NCBI RefSeq assembly: GCF_905120355.1
Contig: NZ_CAJHOB010000002.1
Coordinates: 62,001 to 126,000, forward strand
Reading direction: 5' to 3'
Length of the DNA: 64,000 nt
DNA from: Azonexus hydrophilus
GTDB lineage: Bacteria > Pseudomonadota > Gammaproteobacteria > Burkholderiales > Rhodocyclaceae
Below are positions 19,519 through 28,121 of the stretch, one piece after another (the first letter of the stretch is position 1; every line of letters begins with the position of its first letter). The notes under the pieces are model-generated. The model worked only from the letters and a program-made list of their open reading frames with translations, did not search any database and was not told the DNA's origin. Position numbers and translations under genes: made by a program.

Positions 19519-21408
19519 ATGAGCCATTCAGCTTCTTCCCCCGATGCCGGCAAACGCCTGGCGGCGCTGGCCCTGGCTGCGCTCGGCGTCGTTTATGGCG
19601 ATATCGGTACCAGCCCGCTGTATTCCTTCAAGGAAGTTTTTGCCGGCAATCACCCGATTCCGGTCACCCCGCAAAACATTTACGGCAGTCTGTCGCTGTT
19701 TTTCTGGGCACTGATCATCGTGGTTTCGGTGAAGTACGTGATCTTCATCATGCGCGCCGACAACCGTGGTGAAGGCGGCATCATGGCGCTGATCGCACTG
19801 GCCCTGCACACGGTGCAGGACAAGCCCCGCCAGGCACGCTGGATCATGATTTTCGGCGTGCTTGGCGCGGCCATGTTTTACGGCGATGGCATGGTGACGC
19901 CAGCGATGTCGGTGCTGTCCGCGGTGGAGGGGCTGGAAGTCGGTGCGCCGGCACTGCATCCGTTCGTGCTGCCGTTGACCTTGCTGGTCCTGTTCGGATT
20001 GTTCTTCGTGCAGAAGAACGGCTCGGCCGTGGTCGGGCGTTTGTTTGGTCCGGTCATGTTGTGCTGGTTCAGCGTGCTGGCCTTGATCGGTGTGCGCAAT
20101 ATCCTGCTGCATCCGGAAATACTGGCTGCCTTCAATCCCTGGTATGGCATCGATTTCCTGCTTGCCAATCGCGCCATGGGTTTGCTGGCCATGGGCAATG
20201 TCGTACTCGCCGTCACCGGGGCCGAGGCGCTCTATGCCGACATGGGGCATTTTGGTCGCAAACCGATCTCGCGTGCCTGGTTTGCCTTCGTTCTGCCCGC
20301 GCTGGTGCTCAATTACGCCGGCCAGGGCGCCGCACTGCTGGCCGATGCGCGGGTGGCGGACAATCCCTTTTTCCGCTCGGCACCGGAGTGGGCGCTGTAT
20401 CCCCTGATCGGACTGGCCACGCTGGCGACCGTGATTGCTTCGCAATCGGTGATCTCCGGGGCTTTTTCGGTGACACGCCAGGCCATGCAACTGGGCTTCC
20501 TGCCCCGGATGGAGGTGTTGCATACCAACGAGAAGGCGCAGGGGCAGATTTATCTGCCAGCGGTGAATTGGGGGTTGATGGTTGCGGTGATGGTGCTGGT
20601 ACTCGGCTTTCAGTCGTCGAACAACCTGGCGGCGGCCTATGGCATTGCAGTGACGGGTGACATGGTGATCACCTCCATCCTGGCCACCGTCGTGGTGGCC
20701 AAAGTCTGGGGCTGGGGTTGGTGGCGGGCCGGTCTGCTGTTTTCCTGTTTTCTCTCGGTGGAGCTGGTGTTTCTCGCCGCCAACATCCTCAAGATTCCCG
20801 ATGGTGGCTGGTTCCCGCTGGTGGCCGGGATGGTGATCTTCATCCTGATGACGACCTGGAAACGGGGGCGGCAATTGCTCGATGAGCGCTTGCGTGGCGA
20901 GCGCCTTGAACTGCAGCCGTTTCTGGCCGCCTTGCAAGCCTCACCGCCGCACCGGGTGGCGGGCACGGCGGTGTTCTTCAACGCCGATCCGAATGGCGTG
21001 CCGCATGCGCTGCTGCATAACCTGATGCATAACAAGGTGTTGCATGAGCGTGTGGTTCTCCTTTCGGTACAGTTCTTCGACGTGCCGTATGTGCCGGACA
21101 TTGACCGGGTCGAGGTCAGGGCGCTGACGGGTAATTTCTGGCGTGTCATCGTTCAGTACGGCTTCAAGGACGAACCGGATGTGCCGCAGGCGCTGACGAT
21201 GTGCGCTGAAGCCGGACTGCATTTCACGGCGCTGGAAACGAGCTATTTCATTGGCCGTGCCACCCTGATTCCACGCTTGGGATCAGACATGGCGTTCTGG
21301 CGCGAAAAAATCTTCGTTGCCATGTTCCGGAATGCCGGTTCGGCGACTTCCTTCTTCCGGGTGCCGAGCAACCGCGTGGTTGAGTTGGGGACGCAGGTGG
21401 TGCTGTAG
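19519..21408 (+). CDS. kup: Low-affinity K+ uptake protein Kup
   Basis: This 629-residue K+/H+ symporter of the inner membrane has the family hallmark VVYGDIGTSPLYSFKEVFAG at the N-terminus. GDGMVTPAMSVLSAVEGLEV, the QSVISGAFSVTRQA loop and about twelve membrane helices follow up to residue 455, then a cytoplasmic C-terminal domain of about 170 residues. ATG 19519 (MSHSASS) gives the standard family length; an in-frame GTG at 19492 would add nine residues over the palindrome region. It ends 15 bp before the convergent membrane-protein gene with no clear terminator between them. Confidence 0.95.
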   Translation: MSHSASSPDAGKRLAALALAALGVVYGDIGTSPLYSFKEVFAGNHPIPVTPQNIYGSLSLFFWALIIVVSVKYVIFIMRADNRGEGGIMALIALALHTVQDKPRQARWIMIFGVLGAAMFYGDGMVTPAMSVLSAVEGLEVGAPALHPFVLPLTLLVLFGLFFVQKNGSAVVGRLFGPVMLCWFSVLALIGVRNILLHPEILAAFNPWYGIDFLLANRAMGLLAMGNVVLAVTGAEALYADMGHFGRKPISRAWFAFVLPALVLNYAGQGAALLADARVADNPFFRSAPEWALYPLIGLATLATVIASQSVISGAFSVTRQAMQLGFLPRMEVLHTNEKAQGQIYLPAVNWGLMVAVMVLVLGFQSSNNLAAAYGIAVTGDMVITSILATVVVAKVWGWGWWRAGLLFSCFLSVELVFLAANILKIPDGGWFPLVAGMVIFILMTTWKRGRQLLDERLRGERLELQPFLAALQASPPHRVAGTAVFFNADPNGVPHALLHNLMHNKVLHERVVLLSVQFFDVPYVPDIDRVEVRALTGNFWRVIVQYGFKDEPDVPQALTMCAEAGLHFTALETSYFIGRATLIPRLGSDMAFWREKIFVAMFRNAGSATSFFRVPSNRVVELGTQVVL

Positions 21409-21422
21409 CCAGCGCAGAAATA

Positions 21423-21950
21423 TTAGCGGTGTACCTGCGCTGTCGTTGCGGGGGGCTGCCGGCGGGCAAAAAAATGAACCAGCAAACCACAGCCGAGGCC
21501 GATGCTCAGCGTGGGGAGGTAATAGGGGGCGAGCAGCACGCTGGCAATGCCGATGACAGCAAGCGCGGCGCCGGTATCGGGGACGATCGCAACGGTCAGC
21601 AGTACGGTGGTGCCGAAGGCAGCGAGGATCGCAATAGTCATGCCGGCGATTGCGGCGCGTAGCCGGGAAGGACTGCTGAGGAAACGCTGGCCGGCTGCAC
21701 TCAGTGCGGCGGCCAGGAGGGCTGCCGGGAGGCCGATGATGAGAAAGGTGCCGCCTGTGCCGGCAAAAAGCCAGGCGCTCCAGAGCAAGGCGCTGACGCC
21801 GAACACGCATGCAGCGAACCATCTTCTGTTTTGCCAGGCCGAGCCGCAGTCTTCTGGCCTGGTCGCGATGGCGGTGAATACGACAATGGCGAGGGGAATG
21901 GCTGCTGCCAGCAGAACAATGGCGAGAAAGGCGGCCAGGGTGCCCAGCAT
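21423..21950 (-). CDS. Small membrane protein of unknown function
   Basis: This 175-residue, strongly hydrophobic protein has about five predicted membrane helices (around 3-28, 45-65, 67-90, 98-125, 128-160) and a short basic C-terminus (RRQPPATTAQVHR). No family was recognised. It is believed to be real because it fills the space between kup and rfaE2, its third codon positions are GC-rich like its neighbours, and its hydrophobic pattern is regular. It is 26 bp downstream of rfaE2 on the same strand and so probably the last gene of the yraN-gmhA-BON-rfaE2 unit. Confidence 0.65.
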   Translation of the reverse strand: MLGTLAAFLAIVLLAAAIPLAIVVFTAIATRPEDCGSAWQNRRWFAACVFGVSALLWSAWLFAGTGGTFLIIGLPAALLAAALSAAGQRFLSSPSRLRAAIAGMTIAILAAFGTTVLLTVAIVPDTGAALAVIGIASVLLAPYYLPTLSIGLGCGLLVHFFARRQPPATTAQVHR

Positions 21951-21976
21951 GCGGCAGAGTGTATTCGCCGCCGGGC

Positions 21977-22465
21977 CTACAGGCGGCGGATCTTGTCCAG
22001 CAGCGCGGTGGTCGAGGTCTGGTGCAGGAAGGGAATGGAGTGCACGCTGCCGCCCCAGGTGCGAACTTCCCGGGCGCCGACGATTTTATCCACTGGCCAG
22101 TCACCGCCTTTGACGAGAATGTCCGGGTGGCAGGCAAGTATCGGCGCCAGTGGCGTGTCCTCCTCGAACCAGGTGACCAAGCTGACGCAGCCGAGCGCGG
22201 CCATCACAGCTAGACGATCACTGAGACGATTCACCGGCCGGTCAGCCCCTTTACCCAGACGCTGCACCGAGGCGTCGCTGTTCAGTGCGACGACCAGACT
22301 GCTGCCCAGTGCAGCGGCTTGCGCCAGGTAGGTGGTGTGGCCGCGATGCAGGATATCGAAGCAGCCATTGGTGAAGACCAGGGGGCGCGGCAGGCCGGCC
22401 ACGGCAGCGGCGAGTTGTTCAGGGGGGCAGATTTTCTGCTCGTGGGCGGGGCAGGGGTAGTCCAT
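21977..22465 (-). CDS. rfaE2: D-glycero-beta-D-manno-heptose 1-phosphate adenylyltransferase
   Basis: This 162-residue nucleotidyltransferase corresponds to the C-terminal half of E. coli HldE. It activates heptose-1-phosphate to ADP-heptose for the lipopolysaccharide inner core. The cytidylyltransferase-like signature is clear: VFTNGCFDILHRGHTTYL (HxGH) and the C-terminal LVKGGDW. The kinase half (RfaE1) is not in the window. It lies 6 bp after the BON-lipoprotein gene and in the same strand run as the SIS-domain gmhA-like gene, which would supply the first step of the same pathway. Confidence 0.93.
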   Translation of the reverse strand: MDYPCPAHEQKICPPEQLAAAVAGLPRPLVFTNGCFDILHRGHTTYLAQAAALGSSLVVALNSDASVQRLGKGADRPVNRLSDRLAVMAALGCVSLVTWFEEDTPLAPILACHPDILVKGGDWPVDKIVGAREVRTWGGSVHSIPFLHQTSTTALLDKIRRL

Positions 22466-22471
22466 GCGGGC

Positions 22472-23134
22472 TCAGCGATTTTCGCTCGGTGCGGGTGTGG
22501 CGGGCGCCGGTTTCTTTGTGGCGAGCAGCGCCTGTTCGTTGAGGCGGTTGATGTCGGCGTCGGAGAGGATTTCCATGACGTTGATGACTTTACGGACGCC
22601 GGCGGTGGTGCGGGCAACGGTGATGGCGACCTTGGCTTCCTTCTCGTTCACCACCCCCAGCAGGTAGACCTGGCCGCGTTCTGCCACGACCTTGATGTGG
22701 TTGGCTGAAATCTGCCGGCTATCGACCAGACGTGCCTTGACCTTGGATTCGAGGAAGGCATCGCTGCTGCGCATGGAGAGTGTGGCAGGGGTGCCGAGGG
22801 TGAGTTCATTGTAGATTTCACGTACCCCTTCGATGCTGCGGGTCTGTCGCTCAATCGCCTGGCTGGCTTCCTCGGAGGGGACTTCGCCGGTGATCAGCAC
22901 GCGCCGGTTGTAGGAGACAAAACTGACGCGCGACTTGTCCTTGAATTCCTTGGGGATGCGCCCGGCGGCTTTCCATTCGGTGGTTTCATCGTCGGTCTGC
23001 GTGCCGGTGGTGCGGCGGTCGTGCAGGCTGATGACGCCGGCCGCCGTACCGGCTACGAGAGCGGGAAAACAGCCACTCAGGGCAGGGGCCAGCAGGGCGG
23101 TCAGGAGAAGGGCAAGAGGCAGGCGGGTTTTCAT
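22472..23134 (-). CDS. BON-domain outer-membrane lipoprotein
   Basis: This 220-residue precursor has a lipoprotein signal peptide (about 1-21) ending in LSGC, so mature Cys21 would be acylated. Two BON domains follow (about 68-135 and 144-210), resembling DolP/OsmY-type periplasmic proteins that bind anionic phospholipid at the outer membrane. A yraN-SIS-BON lipoprotein order is conserved in proteobacteria (yraN-diaA-dolP), which supports the call. The C-terminus is Pro/Ala-rich (KKPAPATPAPSE). It starts at ATG 23134, one base after the gmhA-like stop. Confidence 0.9.
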   Translation of the reverse strand: MKTRLPLALLLTALLAPALSGCFPALVAGTAAGVISLHDRRTTGTQTDDETTEWKAAGRIPKEFKDKSRVSFVSYNRRVLITGEVPSEEASQAIERQTRSIEGVREIYNELTLGTPATLSMRSSDAFLESKVKARLVDSRQISANHIKVVAERGQVYLLGVVNEKEAKVAITVARTTAGVRKVINVMEILSDADINRLNEQALLATKKPAPATPAPSENR

Positions 23135-23135
23135 G

Positions 23136-23726
23136 TCAGTCAACTCCAAGCAGTAGTGCGTCGATGCCATCGCACAAGCAGTGGATGGTGAGCAGGTGGG
23201 TTTCCTGGATGCGTGCGGTGCGTTCGGCCGGTACGCAAAGATGCAGATCGTGGTCGCTGAGCAGTTCGCCGATTTCCCCGCCACCTTTGCCGGTCAGGGC
23301 GATGACGTGCATACCGAGTTCGTGGGCGGCGCTGATCGCCTCGATGACGTTGGGCGAATTGCCCGAAGTGGAGATGGCGAGCAGGACATCGCCGGCATGG
23401 CCGAGCGCACGGACCTGGCGGGCAAAAATCTGGGTGAAGCCGTAGTCATTGCCGACAGCGGTCAGGATGGAACTGTCGGTAGACAGGGCGATGGCTGCCA
23501 GCTCTTGGCGTTCGGCCTCGAAACGGCCGACCAGCTCGGCGGCAAAGTGCTGGGCATCGGCAGCCGAGCCGCCATTGCCGCAGGCCAGGATCTTGCCGCC
23601 ATTGAGCAGGGCGCCGGTCAGCATTTCGATGGCGGCGGCGATCGGTGCGGCCATCGCTTCAACGCTGTCGAGCTTGGTACGGGCACTGTCTTCGAAATGT
23701 TGCGAGACGCGGGCAATCAAATCCAT
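23136..23726 (-). CDS. gmhA: SIS-domain protein, GmhA/DiaA family
   Basis: This 196-residue sugar-isomerase-fold protein shows the sugar-phosphate loop LACGNGGSAADAQHFAAELV and AISTSGNSPNVIEA. Two roles are possible: sedoheptulose-7-phosphate isomerase (first step of ADP-heptose synthesis) or the DnaA-binding initiator DiaA. The neighbours split the evidence: rfaE2 nearby favours GmhA, while the yraN-SIS-BON order is that of diaA. ATG 23726 (MDLIARVSQHFED) is preferred to the Met 11 codons upstream. It is followed by the BON gene with 1 bp between them. Confidence 0.85.
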   Translation of the reverse strand: MDLIARVSQHFEDSARTKLDSVEAMAAPIAAAIEMLTGALLNGGKILACGNGGSAADAQHFAAELVGRFEAERQELAAIALSTDSSILTAVGNDYGFTQIFARQVRALGHAGDVLLAISTSGNSPNVIEAISAAHELGMHVIALTGKGGGEIGELLSDHDLHLCVPAERTARIQETHLLTIHCLCDGIDALLLGVD

Positions 23727-23798
23727 GCTGTGAAATCCAGAAACGATGCAGGCGGGCATTCTACCTCAGGCGGTCGCGGCCCCCGCTTTGCCGCGGGG

Positions 23799-24161
23799 TC
23801 AAAAATTGCTCGTGAAGGCATTGTGCAGCCACTCGATGCGTTCCCCTTCGAGCAGGACGCAATCGAAGCGGCACGGGCATTCGCCGTGGCGGGCGAGGTA
23901 ATGGCGGGCGGCGAGCAGGATACGCTCTTGCTTCTGGCGCGTGATGCTGGCGGCTGCGCCGCCGAAGGCCGCATTTTTGCGCTGCCGTACTTCAACGAAG
24001 ACGAGACAGTCGCCGTGCTGCATGATGAGATCGAGTTCGCCACCACGGACGCGAAAATTACGGGTCAATAGTCGCAAGCCCTGTCGTTCCAGATACGCCA
24101 GCGCCAGAGATTCGGCAGCTTGGCCCTGGGCGACGGTGGTATCTTTGGCTTTTGCAAACAT
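23799..24161 (-). CDS. yraN: YraN/UPF0102 family nuclease-like protein
   Basis: This 120-residue small PD-(D/E)xK-like protein has the predicted active-site residues in GELDLIMQHGDCLVFVEVRQRK (E..D...E.K-like, with VRxRK). YraN is conserved across bacteria beside rsmI, but its function is not well established; endonuclease-like activity is suggested by the fold. ATG 24161 gives the family length. Its start lies only 10 bp from that of the divergent rsmI, so the two promoters must lie inside or across each other's 5' ends. Confidence 0.9.
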   Translation of the reverse strand: MFAKAKDTTVAQGQAAESLALAYLERQGLRLLTRNFRVRGGELDLIMQHGDCLVFVEVRQRKNAAFGGAAASITRQKQERILLAARHYLARHGECPCRFDCVLLEGERIEWLHNAFTSNF

Positions 24162-24171
24162 GCGCGCGAAA

Positions 24172-25020
24172 ATGACAATTGAATTAAAGGCGGCATTGTA
24201 TGTCGTACCGACACCGATCGGCAATCTGGCGGATCTGACCCGCCGCGCGGCAGACGTGCTGGCAGCCGTACCCTGGATTGCGGCGGAAGATACCCGGCAC
24301 AGTGGGCCGTTGCTCAAGCAGTTGGGAGCCACCGGGCGCTTGTTGCCGGCACATCAGCACAACGAACAGGCGGCGGCGCAGCGCATTGTGGACATCGTGC
24401 GGGCGGGTGAAGCCGTGGCGCTGATTTCCGATGCCGGGACCCCGGGTATTTCCGATCCCGGCGCCCGTGTGGTGGCAGCGATGCATGCGGCCGGCTTGCC
24501 GGTGGTGCCGCTACCCGGCGCTTGCGCGGCAGTCACGGCCTTGTCGGCCGCGGGTTTTCTGGCAGAGCAGTTCCTCTTTCATGGCTTCCTGCCCAGCAAG
24601 TCGGGGCAGCGGCGGCAGGTGCTGGCAGGGCTGCGCGGACAGCGCGCGGCGCTGGTGTTTTACGAAGCGCCGCACCGCATCCTGGAAACAGTCGCCGATC
24701 TAGCCGCTGAATTGGGTGAGCGTACCCTGCTCGTGGCGCGTGAGTTGAGCAAACTGTACGAAAGTATCGTGCGCCTGCCCCTGCAGGAGGCGCATGCCTG
24801 GTTGTCCGCGGACAGTAATCGTCAGCGCGGCGAGTTCGTGCTGGTGGTTTCCGGGGCCGAAGTGACGGCGGATGCGGCTGAAGGTGAGCGGGTGCTGCGT
24901 CTGCTGCTGGCCGAAGGGCTCGGCAGCAAACAGGCCGCACGTCTGGCGGCAGGGATCAGTGGCGGGGCGCAGAAAAATCTTTACGAATTGGCTGTGCGCC
25001 TGAAAAATGGCGAAGAATGA
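24172..25020 (+). CDS. rsmI: 16S rRNA (cytidine-2'-O)-methyltransferase RsmI
   Basis: This 282-residue SAM-dependent methyltransferase (tetrapyrrole-methylase fold) 2'-O-methylates C1402 of 16S rRNA. Diagnostic segments are LYVVPTPIGNLADLT at the N-terminus, AAEDTRHSGPLLKQLG, LISDAGTPGISDPGARVV and LVFYEAPHRI. ATG 24172 is the first sensible start; it has no strong ribosome site. The classical yraN/rsmI divergent pair is preserved, with an unusually small intergenic space of 10 bp. ppk2 follows 64 bp downstream. Confidence 0.96.
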   Translation: MTIELKAALYVVPTPIGNLADLTRRAADVLAAVPWIAAEDTRHSGPLLKQLGATGRLLPAHQHNEQAAAQRIVDIVRAGEAVALISDAGTPGISDPGARVVAAMHAAGLPVVPLPGACAAVTALSAAGFLAEQFLFHGFLPSKSGQRRQVLAGLRGQRAALVFYEAPHRILETVADLAAELGERTLLVARELSKLYESIVRLPLQEAHAWLSADSNRQRGEFVLVVSGAEVTADAAEGERVLRLLLAEGLGSKQAARLAAGISGGAQKNLYELAVRLKNGEE

Positions 25021-25084
25021 CGCGATCCCGGCCGTATCGGGCACCCGCCACCCGGCCGTTACAACAGTGAATCAGGAGAACACC

Positions 25085-26227
25085 ATGGATGCACCAGGCA
25101 AGAACGCACAGAGCAAGGCCGTGGCAGACGCTACAACGCTGAACAAGCCGCAGCCCACCCCCGCGCTCAAGGCGAAAGCCGCCGCCAAGCCCCGCACGCC
25201 GCGAGCCCGTCAGGTGGCGGCGGGCGATGTGCCGCCGCAGCAGACCATTGCCGGGATCGAGAATTTCACCATCCACAATGCCAGCAGTGCGGCAGAAGAA
25301 AAAAAGATGGCTGCCATCAGCGACATCATCGCCAATTCGCCCAGCGAAGAAGCCCTGGTCATGCTCAAACGACTGTTGCGTCAGCAGCAGATCCGTTTCG
25401 ACGACCAGCATGCGAATCCCGACGAAGAACTGGTGGCCGACTGGCGTTCCGGGGTCTATCCCTACAAGAACCTGATGCAGCGGCGCAATTACGAGCGGCA
25501 GAAATACCGGCTGCAGGTGGAGTTGCTCAAGTTGCAGGCCTGGGTCAAGGAGACCGGGCAGAAGGTGGTGATCCTGTTCGAAGGCCGTGACGCGGCGGGC
25601 AAGGGCGGCACCATCAAGCGTTTCATGGAGCATCTCAATCCACGTGGCGCGCGCGTCGTCGCACTGGAAAAACCGTCCGAGCTCGAACGTGGGCAGTGGT
25701 ATTTCCAGCGCTATGTGCAACACCTGCCGACCAATGGCGAAATCGTGCTGTTTGACCGTTCCTGGTATAACCGGGCCGGTGTGGAGCGTGTCATGGGCTT
25801 TTGCTCGGATCAGGAATACAACGAATTCGTGCGCCAGTGCCCGGAGTTCGAGCGCATGCTGGTCAGGAACGGCATCCACCTGATCAAGTTCTGGTTTTCG
25901 GTCAGCCGCGAGGAGCAGCGCCGCCGTTTCCGCGAGCGCAAGGTGCATCCGCTCAAACAGTGGAAGCTGTCGCCGATCGACATGGCCTCGCTCGATAAAT
26001 GGGATGACTACGGCAAGGCCAAGGAAGCGATGTTCTTTCACACCGATACGGCGGATGCGCCGTGGACGGTGATCAAGTCGAACTGCAAGAAACGGGCGCG
26101 GCTCAATGCCATGCGCTATGTCCTGCATAAGCTGCCGTATGCCAACAAGGATGCCGGTCTGATTGGTAACCTCGACCCGCTCATCGTGGGCCGGGCCAAT
26201 CTGGTCTACGAGCGGGGCGAGCAGTAA
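25085..26227 (+). CDS. ppk2: Polyphosphate kinase 2 (PPK2)
   Basis: This 380-residue class I-type single-domain PPK2 transfers phosphate between polyphosphate and nucleoside diphosphates. The Walker A loop is FEGRDAAGKGG (about 165-175), Walker B and lid are FDRSWYNRAGVERVMGF, and IKFWFSVSREEQRRRF follows. The first ~100 residues are a low-complexity Ala/Lys/Pro extension plus a helical region (EEALVMLKRLLRQQQ) before the core. ATG 25085 follows CAGGAGAACACC, a strong ribosome site. No ppk1 or ppx is adjacent. Polyphosphate metabolism fits a Rhodocyclales-like host. Confidence 0.94.
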   Translation: MDAPGKNAQSKAVADATTLNKPQPTPALKAKAAAKPRTPRARQVAAGDVPPQQTIAGIENFTIHNASSAAEEKKMAAISDIIANSPSEEALVMLKRLLRQQQIRFDDQHANPDEELVADWRSGVYPYKNLMQRRNYERQKYRLQVELLKLQAWVKETGQKVVILFEGRDAAGKGGTIKRFMEHLNPRGARVVALEKPSELERGQWYFQRYVQHLPTNGEIVLFDRSWYNRAGVERVMGFCSDQEYNEFVRQCPEFERMLVRNGIHLIKFWFSVSREEQRRRFRERKVHPLKQWKLSPIDMASLDKWDDYGKAKEAMFFHTDTADAPWTVIKSNCKKRARLNAMRYVLHKLPYANKDAGLIGNLDPLIVGRANLVYERGEQ

Positions 26228-26239
26228 GCGGCCGCGCTG

Positions 26240-26734
26240 TCAGCTGACGACGTACGCCGCGGCAGCGGTGGCGATCAGCAGCTGACTTTCGTTTTCCAGG
26301 CGCATCTGCACCGAGGCAATGCGCCCGCCCAGGCGGGTGATGGTGCCGGTCGCGGTGAATTCGCGACCGATCCCCTGGTGCAGGAAGTCGGTGCGTAAGT
26401 CGATGGTGCCGATCCGCCCAAAACGGTGTGCGACCTGCTCGGCGGTTTCGTTGGCGTACTTTTCGGCAATGCCCACCACGGCAGCAAAACCACCCACCGT
26501 ATCGAGCGCCGCGGCAATCACGCCCCCATGCAGACGGCCGTACAGGTAATGGCCGACCAGTTCCGGGCGCATGGCAAAACGCAGTTGCGCCGCCTGCGGA
26601 TCGAAGGAAGCGACTTTCAGCCCCAGGACTTCATTGAAGCTGATGCGGTGCTCGAACATGTCGCGCAGGGTGGCTTCCAGGCGCTGTTGTTCAGCGCTGG
26701 AGCGGCGTGGGAGGTGGGCGGAAGGAGGTGTCAT
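26240..26734 (-). CDS. YigI-like hotdog-fold thioesterase
   Basis: This 164-residue PaaI/YigI-type acyl-CoA thioesterase has the hotdog helix region LVGHYLYGRLHGGVIAAALD (HGG with the usual catalytic Asp following), then IGTIDLRTDFLHQG and GRIASVQMRLENES. The extended LVGHYLYGRLHGG form is typical of the YigI subgroup. Substrate is unknown. It lies between the convergent ppk2 (12 bp) and the GGDEF gene on its own strand (79 bp). An overlap with ppk2 transcription termination seems unavoidable. Confidence 0.85.
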   Translation of the reverse strand: MTPPSAHLPRRSSAEQQRLEATLRDMFEHRISFNEVLGLKVASFDPQAAQLRFAMRPELVGHYLYGRLHGGVIAAALDTVGGFAAVVGIAEKYANETAEQVAHRFGRIGTIDLRTDFLHQGIGREFTATGTITRLGGRIASVQMRLENESQLLIATAAAAYVVS

Positions 26735-26813
26735 GGCTGAGTGCTGGAGTAAAAGGCAAGTGCTGGCGAGGCCAGATTCGAGTGCGGGTGAGTGGGGAGC
26801 TGTTGGCCGGGCG

Positions 26814-28103
26814 CTAAGCGGCGACGCACACGCAGTTGCGGCCCGCCGCCTTGGCTTGATAGAGCGCTTTGTCGGCGCGGGAGAAAAATTCGTCGCAGGT
26901 CATCTCTTCATCAAGGCAGGTGACCAAGCCGAAACTGGCCGAGATGGGGCCCAGATCAGGCAGGTCCTTGAAGCGAAGGTGACTGATGGCAAGGCGTAAG
27001 CGCTCCGCAATGCGCTGGGCATCGGCCAGTCCGGTTCTGGGGAGGAGCACGGCAAATTCTTCGCCGCCGATGCGGCCAAACAGGTTCTGTTTGCGTAGCC
27101 CTTTTTGACAGGCTGCGGCGATGGCCTGGAGTACCCGGTCACCGACTGGATGGCCCCAGGTGTCATTGATGCGCTTGAACCAGTCGACATCGAATACGGC
27201 CAGCGAGAGAGGCGTCAGCAAGGCTTTGCTGCGCGCCAGTTCATGCGCAGTCGTGTCGTGGAAAAAACGCCGGTTTGCGGCGCCGGTGAGGGCATCCGTA
27301 TTGGCAAGGTTCTTCAGCTCTTCCTGCAGGTTGTGCAGTTCGGTGATGTCGCTGCTGAAACCGATCAAACCTGCTTCGCCATTGAACACGATGGGCATCT
27401 TGATCGACCAGTAATGCCTTTGCTTGCCATCCGGGCTGAGAAAGGATTCCTTGAGGGCGATTTTTTTCTGTTCGGCAAACACGACACGGTCAGCTTGCGA
27501 GAACAGATCGGAAAGCTCCTGCCCGACCAGATCGGTTTCCAGTTGGCCGACCACTTCGTCCACCGTCTTGCCGTAGGCGACTGCAATATGCTTGTTGGCA
27601 TAGAGGTAGCGTCGCTCCCGGTTCTTCACGTAAACGGTGGCATCCAGGTTGTCGAGCACGACCCTGAGCTGCTCCTTTTCCCGACGCAACTCCCATTCCA
27701 GTTGTTTCGCGGCCGTGATGTCGGTCGATACGCCGTACATGCCACACACCTGACCTTGCTGGTCGAACAGGGGTTTCTTGATGCTCAGGAAAGTGCGCAC
27801 CGTGGCGCTGCCCTGGACCTGGTTGGTTTCCTCTCGGGCGATGGTACAGGCCTGTTCGATGGCTTCCTGGTCATTACGTGCGATGTCGGCGGCGGTATCG
27901 GCGGCAAAGAAATCGCTGTCCGTTTTGCCAATGATCTGGTCCACATGTTCCAGCGCCAGTAGTTCCAGGCTGGCCCGATTGGCGAAGGTGTAACGCCCGT
28001 GCAGATCCTTGGCGTAGATGAAGGTACCCACATCGTCCAGCAGGGTACGCAGCTGCGTCGCATCGAGTGCGAGAGCGGGCGAGGCGCTGTGGTCTGCCGT
28101 CAT
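26814..28103 (-). CDS. PAS-PAS-GGDEF diguanylate cyclase
   Basis: This 429-residue cytoplasmic protein is predicted to make c-di-GMP. Two PAS domains are visible (about 15-125, GTFIYAKDLHGRYTFANRA; and about 145-265, VLDNLDATVYVKNRERRY), then a GGDEF domain (about 275-425) with the active-site loop FGRIGGEEFAVLLPRTG. The usual allosteric I-site RxxD is RKQN, so product inhibition may be lost. Transmembrane segments are absent. PAS ligands are unknown. It is followed by the thioesterase gene and preceded by the DUF4124-like gene, with no clear operon logic. Confidence 0.92.
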   Translation of the reverse strand: MTADHSASPALALDATQLRTLLDDVGTFIYAKDLHGRYTFANRASLELLALEHVDQIIGKTDSDFFAADTAADIARNDQEAIEQACTIAREETNQVQGSATVRTFLSIKKPLFDQQGQVCGMYGVSTDITAAKQLEWELRREKEQLRVVLDNLDATVYVKNRERRYLYANKHIAVAYGKTVDEVVGQLETDLVGQELSDLFSQADRVVFAEQKKIALKESFLSPDGKQRHYWSIKMPIVFNGEAGLIGFSSDITELHNLQEELKNLANTDALTGAANRRFFHDTTAHELARSKALLTPLSLAVFDVDWFKRINDTWGHPVGDRVLQAIAAACQKGLRKQNLFGRIGGEEFAVLLPRTGLADAQRIAERLRLAISHLRFKDLPDLGPISASFGLVTCLDEEMTCDEFFSRADKALYQAKAAGRNCVCVAA

Positions 28104-28121
28104 GGCGCGCTTCTCCGGGGG

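Noticed and set aside
19528-20937. 469-codon open frame on the minus strand opposite kup
   Set aside because: His/Gln-rich low-complexity sequence antisense to a conserved transporter; it has no family match or ribosome site.
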